Assembly (NCBI GenBank): GCA_902805985.1
Contig: CADCUW010000520.1
Coordinates: 1 to 11,404, forward strand
Direction: 5' to 3'
Length of the DNA stretch: 11,404 nt
From: an uncultured Rubrobacteraceae bacterium
GTDB taxonomy: Bacteria; Actinomycetota; Rubrobacteria; Rubrobacterales; Rubrobacteraceae
Within the stretch, counting starts at the first letter, position 1, and every line of letters begins with the position of its first letter. Positions 1-5,211 of the stretch are shown here, piece after piece. The translations under genes and the position numbers were made by a program. The notes beneath the pieces are model-generated. The model did no database searches, was not told the origin of the DNA, and saw nothing but the letters and a program-made list of their open reading frames with translations.

Positions 1-125
1 TGATAGGGGCCATCGTGCTCGATGAGACGCTCGGACCCCCGCTCCTCGCCGGCGCCGCCCTCGTCGTCTCCGGTATCTACCTGGTAAACCGCGCGCCGCG
101 CGGGGCGGAGAAGGCTTCCGGGTAG
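1..125 (+). CDS. C-terminal end of a DMT/EamA-type membrane permease (partial)
   Basis: Reading from base 3, an open frame runs in from the left edge and stops at TAG 123-125, leaving about 40 residues. The tail has a short polar turn with D-E-T-L-G-P-P, then one hydrophobic helix of about 18 residues (LLAGAALVVSGIYLVNR) and a basic end. The pattern of an acidic E-x-L-x-P turn, then a Gly/Ala-rich helix ending G-x-Y-L, matches the last membrane segment of EamA/RhaT drug-metabolite transporters, which export small metabolites. The substrate cannot be told from this piece. The next gene begins 52 bases downstream with its own strong ribosome site, so the two may or may not share a transcript. 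Confidence 0.7.
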   Translation, partial: IGAIVLDETLGPPLLAGAALVVSGIYLVNRAPRGAEKASG

Positions 126-163
126 AGCCGGCCGGTTTGTGAAAACATAGGGGAGAAGCAAAC

Positions 164-169
164 AGGAGG
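164..169 (+). promoter_or_regulatory. Strong ribosome binding site AGGAGG
   Basis: AGGAGG lies eight bases before ATG 178. It is the best Shine-Dalgarno match in the left part of the window and fixes the start of the DUF1348 gene. Confidence 0.75.
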
Positions 170-177
170 AGCAGAGC

Positions 178-597
178 ATGGACCAGCAGACCCGCCCGCC
201 GCTCCCGCCGTTCGACGAGGCGGCGGCCAGGGAGAAGGTAAAGAAGGCCCAGGACGCCTGGAACACCCGGGATCCGGAGAAAGTAGCACTCGCCTACACA
301 GAGGACTCTAGGTGGCGCAACCGCGACGAGTTCTTCGAGGGCAGGGAGGCCATAAGGGACTTTCTCAGGCGCAAGTGGACCCGCGAGCTCGACTACCGGC
401 TCCAGAAGAACCTCTGGTGCTTCACCGAGAACCGCATCGCGGTCAGGTTCGAGTACGAGAGCCGGGACGCCGGGGGCCAGTGGTGGCGTTCTCACGGCAA
501 CGAGCTGTGGGAGTTCGACGAGAGAGGCCTGATGAAGCGGCGCGACGCCTCGATCAACGACTACAAGATAGACGAGTCGGAGCGGAGGATCTTCTAG
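178..597 (+). CDS. DUF1348 / NTF2-like (SnoaL-fold) small protein
   Basis: This 139-residue soluble protein has the whole core signature of the DUF1348 branch of the NTF2-like superfamily. The signature includes a proline-rich N-terminus (RPPLPPF), [15 protein letters not shown] near residues 27-40, the S-R-W-R-N-R motif, EGREAI then a K-W-x-R-E-L-D-Y-R-L stretch, and N-E-L-W-E-F plus R-R-x-A-S-I-N-D near the end. The fold is a cone-shaped alpha/beta barrel that usually binds a small ligand. The cellular role of this branch is not established. The start ATG 178 follows a near-perfect AGGAGG. From memory, most relatives carry another 15-20 residues after the S-x-R-R segment, rich in Trp, Pro and His; here TAG cuts in directly after ERRIF. 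The Dabb gene follows after 56 bases, probably in one operon. Confidence 0.85.
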   Translation: MDQQTRPPLPPFDEAAAREKVKKAQDAWNTRDPEKVALAYTEDSRWRNRDEFFEGREAIRDFLRRKWTRELDYRLQKNLWCFTENRIAVRFEYESRDAGGQWWRSHGNELWEFDERGLMKRRDASINDYKIDESERRIF

Positions 598-653
598 GGC
601 CCGGGCATCAGTTGTCTGCGGTTGAAGGTCGGGTTCAAGAGAGGGGAGTTTTC

Positions 654-944
654 GTGGTAGATCATCTGGTGTTTTTCGCGGTGAGGGAGGATGCGTCGCC
701 GAAGGAGGTCCGGGACCTGCTGGACTCGATCCGGGGCCTAAAGGACGAGGTGCCCGGCACCATGGACCTGTCGGTGGGGGAGGACTTTAGCGGGCGGTCC
801 GGGGATTACACGCACGCGCTGTTCGCCAGGTTCGAGGACGCTGCGGGGCTGAAGGGATACATGGAGCATCCCGCACATCTCGCGGTCGTCGAGAAGCTAG
901 AGGCCACGACGAGCGGGCGCATCGTCGCGGACTACGAGTTCTAG
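654..944 (+). CDS. Dabb (stress-responsive alpha/beta barrel) domain protein
   Basis: This is a 96-residue single-domain protein. GTG 654 is chosen because it places the family's opening (V-V-D-H-L-V-F-F, cf. H-x-V-x-F) at the N-terminus and has a purine-rich site AGGGGAG (642-648) five bases upstream. The central hallmark is Y-T-H-A-L-F-A-R-F-E-D followed by L-K-G-Y-M-E-H-P-A-H, matching the Y-x-H-x-L-x-x-x-F and Y-x-x-H-P-x-H pattern of dimeric ferredoxin-like A/B barrel proteins. Family members include plant stress proteins and some polyketide cyclases; bacterial members mostly lack an assigned function. Length is normal for the family. The rhodanese gene starts four bases after its stop, so translation is very likely coupled. 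Confidence 0.85.
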   Translation: MVDHLVFFAVREDASPKEVRDLLDSIRGLKDEVPGTMDLSVGEDFSGRSGDYTHALFARFEDAAGLKGYMEHPAHLAVVEKLEATTSGRIVADYEF

Positions 945-948
945 CGCC

Positions 949-1278
949 GTGCAGGGGTCAGACTACGAGAACATAAGCCCGCGCGAGCTCAAGGAGCGTC
1001 TGGACGCGGGTGATGCGCCCGTGCTGCTCGACGTGCGGGAGCGGTGGGAGTACGACCTCGCCAGGATCGAGGGCTCCACCCTCGTCCCGCTCTCCGAGAT
1101 AGAGGAGCGCTTCCACGAGCTCGACCCGAACGCGGAGACCGTCGTGATCTGCCACCACGGCTCCCGCAGCGCCCACGTCACCCAGGCCCTGAACCGGGCC
1201 GGATTCCACTTCGTCTCCAACCTGGAGGGCGGCCTCGACGCCTACGCCGACGTGGACGAATCCGTCGGGAGGTACTGA
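949..1278 (+). CDS. Single-domain rhodanese (sulfurtransferase)
   Basis: This 109-residue protein consists of one rhodanese domain. It shows the CH2A-like segment L-L-D-V-R-E-R-W-E-Y (27-36), the N-V-P-L-like strand L-V-P-L, and the active loop C-H-H-G-S-R-S with catalytic Cys68. The loop is six residues long after the Cys, as in PspE/GlpE-type enzymes. The C-terminus N-L-E-G-G-L-D-A-Y then D-E-S-V-G-R-Y matches the common single-domain form ending in D-P-x-V-P-R-Y. Such enzymes carry sulfane sulfur as a cysteine persulfide; the donor and acceptor are unknown here. The start is GTG 949, only four bases past the Dabb stop and without a clear ribosome site, so re-initiation after the upstream gene is likely. 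It is cytosolic, with no signal peptide. Confidence 0.92.
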   Translation: MQGSDYENISPRELKERLDAGDAPVLLDVRERWEYDLARIEGSTLVPLSEIEERFHELDPNAETVVICHHGSRSAHVTQALNRAGFHFVSNLEGGLDAYADVDESVGRY

Positions 1279-1369
1279 GCGGACCTCAAGGTAACGGTTT
1301 CCCACAACGTCGAGCTTCCAGAGAGCGGTCTAATGATCGTTAAGCACTCTGTTGCGGGTTCGTGGTTCC

Positions 1370-1391
1370 TGCGTTGTAGGTGCGTTGTAGG
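1370..1391 (+). repeat. Perfect tandem duplication of an 11-base unit
   Basis: TGCGTTGTAGG occurs twice head to tail (1370-1380 and 1381-1391) in the gap between the rhodanese and the membrane-protein gene. It may be a slipped-strand duplication or paired binding sites upstream of the 1462 gene. No convincing -35/-10 pair could be aligned to it. Confidence 0.8.
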
Positions 1392-1461
1392 CTGAGAGTA
1401 GCCTTGTGCTTGTACAGCGCGGGAACTACGTGAGCCCGAGTACGCGAGGATCGGAGGTTCG

Positions 1462-1947
1462 GTGGGGCGTATCCGATGGGTTGGGGTCCTCTGCGGCGGC
1501 GTGGCGACGTTTGCGGCGTTCTTTTTGCTCTTTGTGGTCTTGGGCTCGCGGGTTTTCGTCCCCCTGTACCCTGAAGGGGCGCTCCCCACGGGGTTGGCAT
1601 GGTACCTGCACCTGGCCGTGGCTACCTTGCTTCCCCTGACTTTTCTGCTCGCGGCTTTCTTCGCGGGGAGCATCGTTGTAGGACGTCTCGTTGCTACGTC
1701 TCCGGGTTTGAACGGGAGTGTGTGCGCGGCTCTCGTCTCGGGTGGAGGATTCGCATGCCTCGCGGGGCCGTTGATCCCATGGGTCTGGCGTCCGATCAGC
1801 AACCCCGGCGAAGTCTACACGCGCTCTGAGAACCTGGGTAATCTGATCGAGGTGTCTGTGGTGTTCTGCGGGGCTTTCCCCCTGATCGTACTCGCCGGCT
1901 ACCTCGGCGGAAGGTTCGGTGGCCGCTTCCGAATGTCTACCGCTTGA
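1462..1947 (+). CDS. Hypothetical four-helix membrane protein
   Basis: No family is recognised. The 161-residue product is strongly hydrophobic, with four likely membrane segments at about residues 7-28, 46-75, 84-107 and 128-151. A polar loop at about 108-127 (P-I-S-N-P-G-E-V-Y-T-R-S-E-N) and a basic, glycine-rich C-terminus (G-G-R-F-G-G-R-F-R) complete it. The start GTG 1462 follows GGAGG (1453-1457) after four bases, which is slightly short but acceptable. Base composition is lower in GC than the neighbours and third positions are less biased, so the gene may be a lineage-specific or acquired one. Its last 11 bases overlap the end of the minus-strand gene 1937-2308 tail to tail. The regular helices and the ribosome site support it as real. 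Confidence 0.65.
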   Translation: MGRIRWVGVLCGGVATFAAFFLLFVVLGSRVFVPLYPEGALPTGLAWYLHLAVATLLPLTFLLAAFFAGSIVVGRLVATSPGLNGSVCAALVSGGGFACLAGPLIPWVWRPISNPGEVYTRSENLGNLIEVSVVFCGAFPLIVLAGYLGGRFGGRFRMSTA

Positions 1948-2308
1948 TGGCGTCCTCGACCTCTGGGTAGAGGCCTGCGGCCAGACCCTCGGGCGTGGAT
2001 GAACGTTCAGAGAGCATTCGGGCGGCCTCCGCGACGGTTACGTCGCCGGCTATCTCGAAGGTGAGCACCACGGGCTCGTCGTCTTCGAGGCCGAGCTCGT
2101 CTTCGATGGCCCGGCGCGCCTCGGAGGCTTGCCGGCCACTCTTTTTGGCGAGGTCGCGGGCCATCTGTTGCGGGTCGAGCTCCTGGCAGACTTCGATGCC
2201 GCCGCCCATGCGGCGCTCCCACCACCACTCGGCCCGGACGCCGGTGAAGTTCTCCCGCACCAGGAGCGTCGCCTTGTCCGCGAGGAGTTCGTTGAGCTTC
2301 TCGGCCAC
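1937..2308 (-). CDS. Conserved-looking hypothetical soluble protein, 123 residues
   Basis: The family is not recognised. The product is small, charged and soluble. Its N-terminal part (about 1-45) has E-N-F-T-G-V-R-A-E-W-W-W-E-R-R with three adjacent tryptophans. The middle is a helical, basic/acidic stretch (about 47-73), and V-V-L-T-F-E-I-A-G-D-V-T-V-A-E-A-A-R-M-L (about 80-99) may form a strand-helix unit. The start is taken as GTG 2308-2306, because the frame further upstream runs antisense through the acuB-like gene and reads as shadow. No good ribosome site precedes it, but TATAAA (minus strand, 2320-2315) sits six bases upstream, compatible with a leaderless message. It diverges from acuB and converges on the 1462 membrane gene. 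Confidence 0.6.
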   Translation of the reverse strand: MAEKLNELLADKATLLVRENFTGVRAEWWWERRMGGGIEVCQELDPQQMARDLAKKSGRQASEARRAIEDELGLEDDEPVVLTFEIAGDVTVAEAARMLSERSSTPEGLAAGLYPEVEDAIKR

Positions 2309-2314
2309 GGCGCC

Positions 2315-2320
2315 TTTATA
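2315..2320 (-). promoter_or_regulatory. Putative extended -10 box TGG-TATAAA for a leaderless transcript
   Basis: On the minus strand, TATAAA (2320-2315) is preceded by TGG, giving an extended -10. Six bases separate it from GTG 2308, so transcription would begin at or next to the start codon. No -35 match is visible. Leaderless mRNAs are common in Actinobacteria. Confidence 0.35.
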
Positions 2321-2358
2321 CCAGCTTGCGGCGGCCTGCCCCGGGCGGCGGGCTGCTT

Positions 2359-2364
2359 TACAAT
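2359..2364 (+). promoter_or_regulatory. Putative -10 box TACAAT upstream of the acuB-like gene
   Basis: TACAAT stands out in a very GC-rich gap, 25 bases before ATG 2390. That spacing leaves room for a short leader carrying the purine-rich ribosome site at 2372-2385. No good -35 lies at 16-18 bases upstream, so this is a weak call. Confidence 0.3.
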
Positions 2365-2389
2365 GCGGGTCGGAGGAGAGGAGGGCTGC

Positions 2390-3028
2390 ATGCTTCAGGT
2401 AAAGGACTCCATGGCCCGCGAGGTGGCGACGCTCTCGCCGGGGGACACGGCCGCGGAGGCGCTCGCCCTGTGCAGGGACCGGCGCATCCGGCACCTGCCG
2501 GTGCTCGAAGGTGGAGGCCTCGTCGGGATCGTCTCGGACAAGGACTTGCGCTCTGCCACGCCGGCCTTCGGGGACCCGGCGCGGGCGGCGGCGCTCGCTG
2601 AGGTGCGGGTGGGGGACGTCATGGTCAGGGAGGTGGTGACGACCGGTCCAGACGACCCTATTGACGCGGCGGCCAATACGATGCGGGAAGAGAAGATCAA
2701 CTGCCTCCCCGTCCTCGAAGGTGGAGATCTCGTCGGCATCGTTACCTCGTCCGACGTTATGGAGTCGCTGGTGTACCTGCTCGGGGCGCACGAGCCGGGG
2801 AGCCGGATGGAGGTCGTAGTCCCGGACCGGCCCGGCACGTTGGCCGGCGTGGCCGGCCTGATCGGGGAGCTCGGCATCAACATCGTCAGCGTGGTGACGG
2901 GCCCTCGTCTCGACGGCGAGCCTCCTTCGCGCGTCGCCATCTTCCGCGTGGACACCATCAACCCGTCCCACGCCGCCGACGTGCTTGAGAAGGCGGACTA
3001 CACGGTGCTCTGGCCGCCCCGGCCGTGA
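2390..3028 (+). CDS. acuB: AcuB-like protein: two CBS domains plus C-terminal ACT domain
   Basis: The protein has 212 residues. CBS1 spans about 1-55 (V-K-D-S-M-A, then H-L-P-V-L-E-G-G-G-L-V-G-I-V-S-D-K-D-L). CBS2 spans about 72-130 (V-G-D-V-M-V, then C-L-P-V-L-E-G-G-D-L-V-G-I-V-T-S-S-D-V). An ACT domain covers about 139-208, opening M-E-V-V-V-P-D-R-P-G-T-L-A-G-V. This order is that of AcuB, the acetoin-utilisation protein of Bacillus. CBS pairs bind adenine nucleotides and ACT domains bind small ligands, so it is probably a cytosolic sensor. ATG 2390 follows GGAGGAGAGGAGGG. Its stop overlaps the acuC start (GTGA). That linkage is the best support for the name. No acetyltransferase acuA is present. 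Confidence 0.82.
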   Translation: MLQVKDSMAREVATLSPGDTAAEALALCRDRRIRHLPVLEGGGLVGIVSDKDLRSATPAFGDPARAAALAEVRVGDVMVREVVTTGPDDPIDAAANTMREEKINCLPVLEGGDLVGIVTSSDVMESLVYLLGAHEPGSRMEVVVPDRPGTLAGVAGLIGELGINIVSVVTGPRLDGEPPSRVAIFRVDTINPSHAADVLEKADYTVLWPPRP

Positions 3029-4185
3029 CCGGCAGGGCCGCCATCGTCCACGACACCGCCCTGGAGTCTTACGGCTTCGGCGGCGAGCACCCCTTCAACC
3101 CCTTGCGCCTCCGCCTGACCCTGGAGCTCTGCGAGGACCTGGGCCTCCTGGAGGGCTACACGCTCACCCCGTCAGAGCCGGCCACCGAGGGGGACCTCAC
3201 CACCGTCCACAGCCTGACCTACGTGCGCATGGTCCAGGAGGCCGGCCGGGGGGCGGCCCTCCTCTCGGACCTTCTGAATTACGGTATAGGTACCGGCGAC
3301 AACCCCGTCTTCCCTGACATGCACGCCGCCTGCGCCCGCGTGGTTGGCGGGGTTCTGGAGGCGTGCCGGCTCGTCATGCGCGGGGACGCGGCGCACGCGA
3401 TGTGTATTTCGGGCGGCCTACATCACGCGATGCGCTCGCGGGCCAGCGGTTTCTGCGTCTACAACGACGCCGGCATCGCCATCGCCCGCCTCAAAGAGGA
3501 GCATCCCGGCATCCGCATCGCCTACGTGGACACCGACGCCCATCACGGCGACGGGGTGCAGTGGATGTTCTTCGGGGACCCGGACGTTATGACCGTCTCG
3601 ATGCACGAGTCGGGCCGCTACCTCTTCCCCGGCACCGGCGAGGTCCACGAGAAGGGAACCGGGGAAGGGGTAGGCTACGCCGTCAACGTGCCGTTGCAGC
3701 CGTTCACCGACGACGACTCGTTCATCGCCGCGTTCGAGGCCGTCGTGCCCGAGGCATTGCGGGCCTTCGGGCCGGACCTGATCCTCTCCCAGAACGGCTG
3801 CGACGCCCACAAGCTCGACCCCCTGACCCACCTCTCGGCCACGACCCGCCTCTACGAGCACGTCCCGGCCGCCGTTCACGACCTCGCCCACGAACTCTGC
3901 GGAGGGCGCTGGGTCGCCACCGGCGGCGGGGGCTACGACATCTGGCGCGTCGTCCCGCGCGCGTGGACAGTCCTCTGGGCCGCCGTCTCCCACCAGGAGC
4001 TGCCCGAGAAATTGCCCGGAGGCTGGCTCGAAAAATGGGGTCCGAAAAGCCCCGTCGGCTTGCCGCGCCTCGTGCGCGACGAGCCGGCGGACTACCCGGC
4101 GGGGCCCAGGCAGCAGGAGATCTCCGACAAGAACATGCGCACCGCCGAAGAGGTCATCGAGAAGGTCTTGCCGCTCATCCGGTAG
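3025..4185 (+). CDS. acuC: AcuC: zinc-dependent histone-deacetylase-family acetoin utilisation protein
   Basis: This 386-residue arginase/deacetylase-fold enzyme has its active site complete. It carries the catalytic pair His133-His134 in G-G-L-H-H-A-M, zinc ligands Asp171 and His173 in D-T-D-A-H-H-G-D-G-V-Q, the third ligand Asp265 in K-L-D-P, and the transition-state Tyr304 in G-G-G-G-Y-D. In Bacillus, AcuC removes acetyl groups from acetyl-CoA synthetase and so reactivates it; the same substrate is inferred here. Length fits AcuC (about 385-390). The start is GTG 3025, sharing four bases with the acuB stop, so the two are translated together. The C-terminal part beyond about 325 (Q-E-L-P then W-G-P-K-S-P) is the AcuC-specific extension. 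It is cytosolic, with no signal peptide. Confidence 0.93.
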   Translation: MTGRAAIVHDTALESYGFGGEHPFNPLRLRLTLELCEDLGLLEGYTLTPSEPATEGDLTTVHSLTYVRMVQEAGRGAALLSDLLNYGIGTGDNPVFPDMHAACARVVGGVLEACRLVMRGDAAHAMCISGGLHHAMRSRASGFCVYNDAGIAIARLKEEHPGIRIAYVDTDAHHGDGVQWMFFGDPDVMTVSMHESGRYLFPGTGEVHEKGTGEGVGYAVNVPLQPFTDDDSFIAAFEAVVPEALRAFGPDLILSQNGCDAHKLDPLTHLSATTRLYEHVPAAVHDLAHELCGGRWVATGGGGYDIWRVVPRAWTVLWAAVSHQELPEKLPGGWLEKWGPKSPVGLPRLVRDEPADYPAGPRQQEISDKNMRTAEEVIEKVLPLIR

Positions 4186-4198
4186 AGGAGAACCGGGG

Positions 4199-4227
4199 TT
4201 GCGCATCCGACGGTGGCGCGGTATTTT
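4199..4227 (+). promoter_or_regulatory. Putative sigma70-type promoter for clpS
   Basis: TTGCGC (4199-4204) and TATTTT (4222-4227) are separated by exactly 17 bases, the best-spaced promoter in the window. Transcription would start near 4234. That excludes the upstream GTG 4213 as the usual clpS start and leaves a leader of about 25-30 bases to ATG 4258 or GTG 4264. Confidence 0.5.
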
Positions 4228-4257
4228 GGCGTGGGTGATCGATACGGCGGACCGGAG

Positions 4258-4587
4258 ATGATAGTGCGAGGCACACCGATTTTGCATAGCGTAACGGCGA
4301 GGCCAATCGCCGAGACCAAGCCCGGCATAGAGATAGAGCGCCGGGTCACACAGGAGCCGCCGTACAAGGTGATCCTGCACAACGACGACTTCACCCCGAT
4401 GGAGCACGTCGTGGAGACCCTGCGCAAGGTCATCCCCCGCATGTCCACCCGCCAGGCCGTGGACATCATGCTCGAAGCCCACACCAACGGCAAGGCTGTG
4501 GCCACCAAGTGCCACAAGGAGCTCGCCGAGCTCTACATGGAGAGCCTAAACAACGAGGGCCTTATCTCCACCATAGAGCCCGACTGA
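4258..4587 (+). CDS. clpS: ClpS, ATP-dependent Clp protease adaptor
   Basis: The protein has 109 residues from ATG 4258. The ClpS core begins at P-P-Y-K-V-I-L-H-N-D-D-F-T-P-M-E (34-49). Asn42-Asp43-Asp44 and the hydrophobic pocket residues around Met48 form the N-degron binding site. His75 in E-A-H-T-N-G-K-A-V corresponds to the conserved pocket histidine. ClpS delivers proteins with bulky hydrophobic N-termini to ClpA or ClpC with ClpP; none of these is in the window. The start is uncertain: GTG 4264 has a better-spaced GGAG (4254-4257), and GTG 4213 would add 15 residues but lies before the likely transcription start. It is monocistronic by appearance, 72 bases after acuC. Confidence 0.92.
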   Translation: MIVRGTPILHSVTARPIAETKPGIEIERRVTQEPPYKVILHNDDFTPMEHVVETLRKVIPRMSTRQAVDIMLEAHTNGKAVATKCHKELAELYMESLNNEGLISTIEPD

Positions 4588-4601
4588 GTCGCTCTCACAG
4601 A

Positions 4602-4621
4602 CGCCTTGCGGACGCTAGGCG
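4602..4621 (+). terminator. Hairpin downstream of clpS, without a T-tract
   Basis: CGCCT (4602-4606) pairs with AGGCG (4617-4621). Inside, GCG (4608-4610) faces CGC (4613-4615) across a T:T mismatch. It lies 15 bases after the clpS stop and could stall or end transcription, but no run of T follows, so it is at best a weak or factor-dependent terminator. Confidence 0.3.
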
Positions 4622-4699
4622 GGGGCACGAAATTATGTGTAGTTTCAGACGGTCGCTTGCTCACCGCTTGATGTGTAATGCACGGCGTTTCTTCGAGCC

Positions 4700-4716
4700 G
4701 GGGTCAGGATCACCCC
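4700..4716 (+). repeat. Short inverted repeat GGGGT / ACCCC
   Basis: GGGGT (4700-4704) and ACCCC (4712-4716) flank the seven-base loop CAGGATC, 25 bases before the HEPN-like frame. It sits at the left side of the AT-richer stretch, so it may be a relic of a mobile-element end, though nothing else here proves that. Confidence 0.35.
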
Positions 4717-4741
4717 AATTGCGACGCAACCAGTGAACAGG

Positions 4742-5011
4742 ATGTCGAATCAACTAGAGGCTGCAAATCGGCTTCGCGAATACCTGCTCGATGGCATAGC
4801 TGTAGAGATCCTTCGAGCAGAGCAAGCTTACTCGCTCGCCCAAGAGATCGGCAAGTACGCCAAAGAAATCAACGTTGCCAATTTCGGGGAGTTGTTCGGT
4901 ACCTTGCAGATCGTTCTCTCTGATCGACAGACGCTGTCCGTTGTCAAGATATTTGATCCAACTCAGATCTTTGGGAGTTGCCTAGACGGCAAGAATTGGA
5001 GGGAATGCTGA
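4742..5011 (+). pseudogene. Truncated HEPN/AbiU2-like reading frame
   Basis: This open frame of 89 residues begins at ATG 4742 (GTG 4733 is in frame and would add three). The first 70 residues are helical and read as a real protein. The segment N-F-G-E-L-F-G-T-L-Q-I-V-L-S-D-R-Q-T-L-S-V-V-K-I-F-D-P resembles the helix of AbiU2-type HEPN proteins that ends in R-x-F-D-P. After this point the residues (C-L-D-G-K-N-W-R-E-C) look out of register, and the product is far shorter than the roughly 200 residues I expect for that family. No HEPN R-x4-6-H active site is visible. It is probably the N-terminal remnant of a defence-type gene cut by a deletion. GC is clearly lower than the flanks. The assignment is by resemblance only. 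Confidence 0.45.
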
Positions 5012-5211
5012 TCGAAGCAGGCACAGAGATTTCTGGCATAGAGTGTTTGGACAACGCCGAATTTGCCTCTGTGATCGGGTTGGGGTACCTGGGTGTACAT
5101 TTTGGCGGGGACGGCGATGACTACTTTCTCGCGGCCGATGCTCGCCGTACAGCAAACGGGCTCCGACGGCTATTGCGAGCTGCCAGTATTGTCGATAACC
5201 CGCGTACCTAG
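5005..5211 (+). CDS. Small hypothetical protein, 68 residues
   Basis: The family is not recognised. ATG 5005 lies inside the end of the preceding frame (seven-base overlap, ATGCTGA) and is preceded almost directly by GGAGGG (4998-5003), so translation could be coupled; TTG 4978 is an alternative start. The product has a Gly-rich middle (V-I-G-L-G-Y-L-G-V-H-F-G-G-D-G-D-D-Y) and a C-terminal amphipathic helix (A-A-D-A-R-R-T-A-N-G-L-R-R-L-L-R-A-A). Composition is AT-richer than the flanks, as in the frame before it. Its stop codon TAG shares the sequence CTAG with the moaA stop on the other strand. It may be a real small gene, a partner of the truncated frame, or the displaced C-terminal part of a rearranged gene. 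Confidence 0.45.
   Translation: MLIEAGTEISGIECLDNAEFASVIGLGYLGVHFGGDGDDYFLAADARRTANGLRRLLRAASIVDNPRT

Noticed and set aside
2309..2971. Upstream extension of the minus-strand hypothetical into the acuB-like gene
   Set aside because: The frame stays open, but the added residues are shadow-like (Arg, His, Asp repeats) and cover the CBS domains on the other strand.
4213..4257. GTG 4213 as the clpS start
   Set aside because: It lies between the likely -35 and -10, so it would not be on the transcript from that promoter, and it has no ribosome site.
3418..4515. Minus-strand open frame of 365 codons across acuC and clpS
   Set aside because: It is antisense to two genes with complete catalytic motifs. 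Its composition (Val, Gly, Asp, His-rich without folds) is that of a complement of GC-biased codons.
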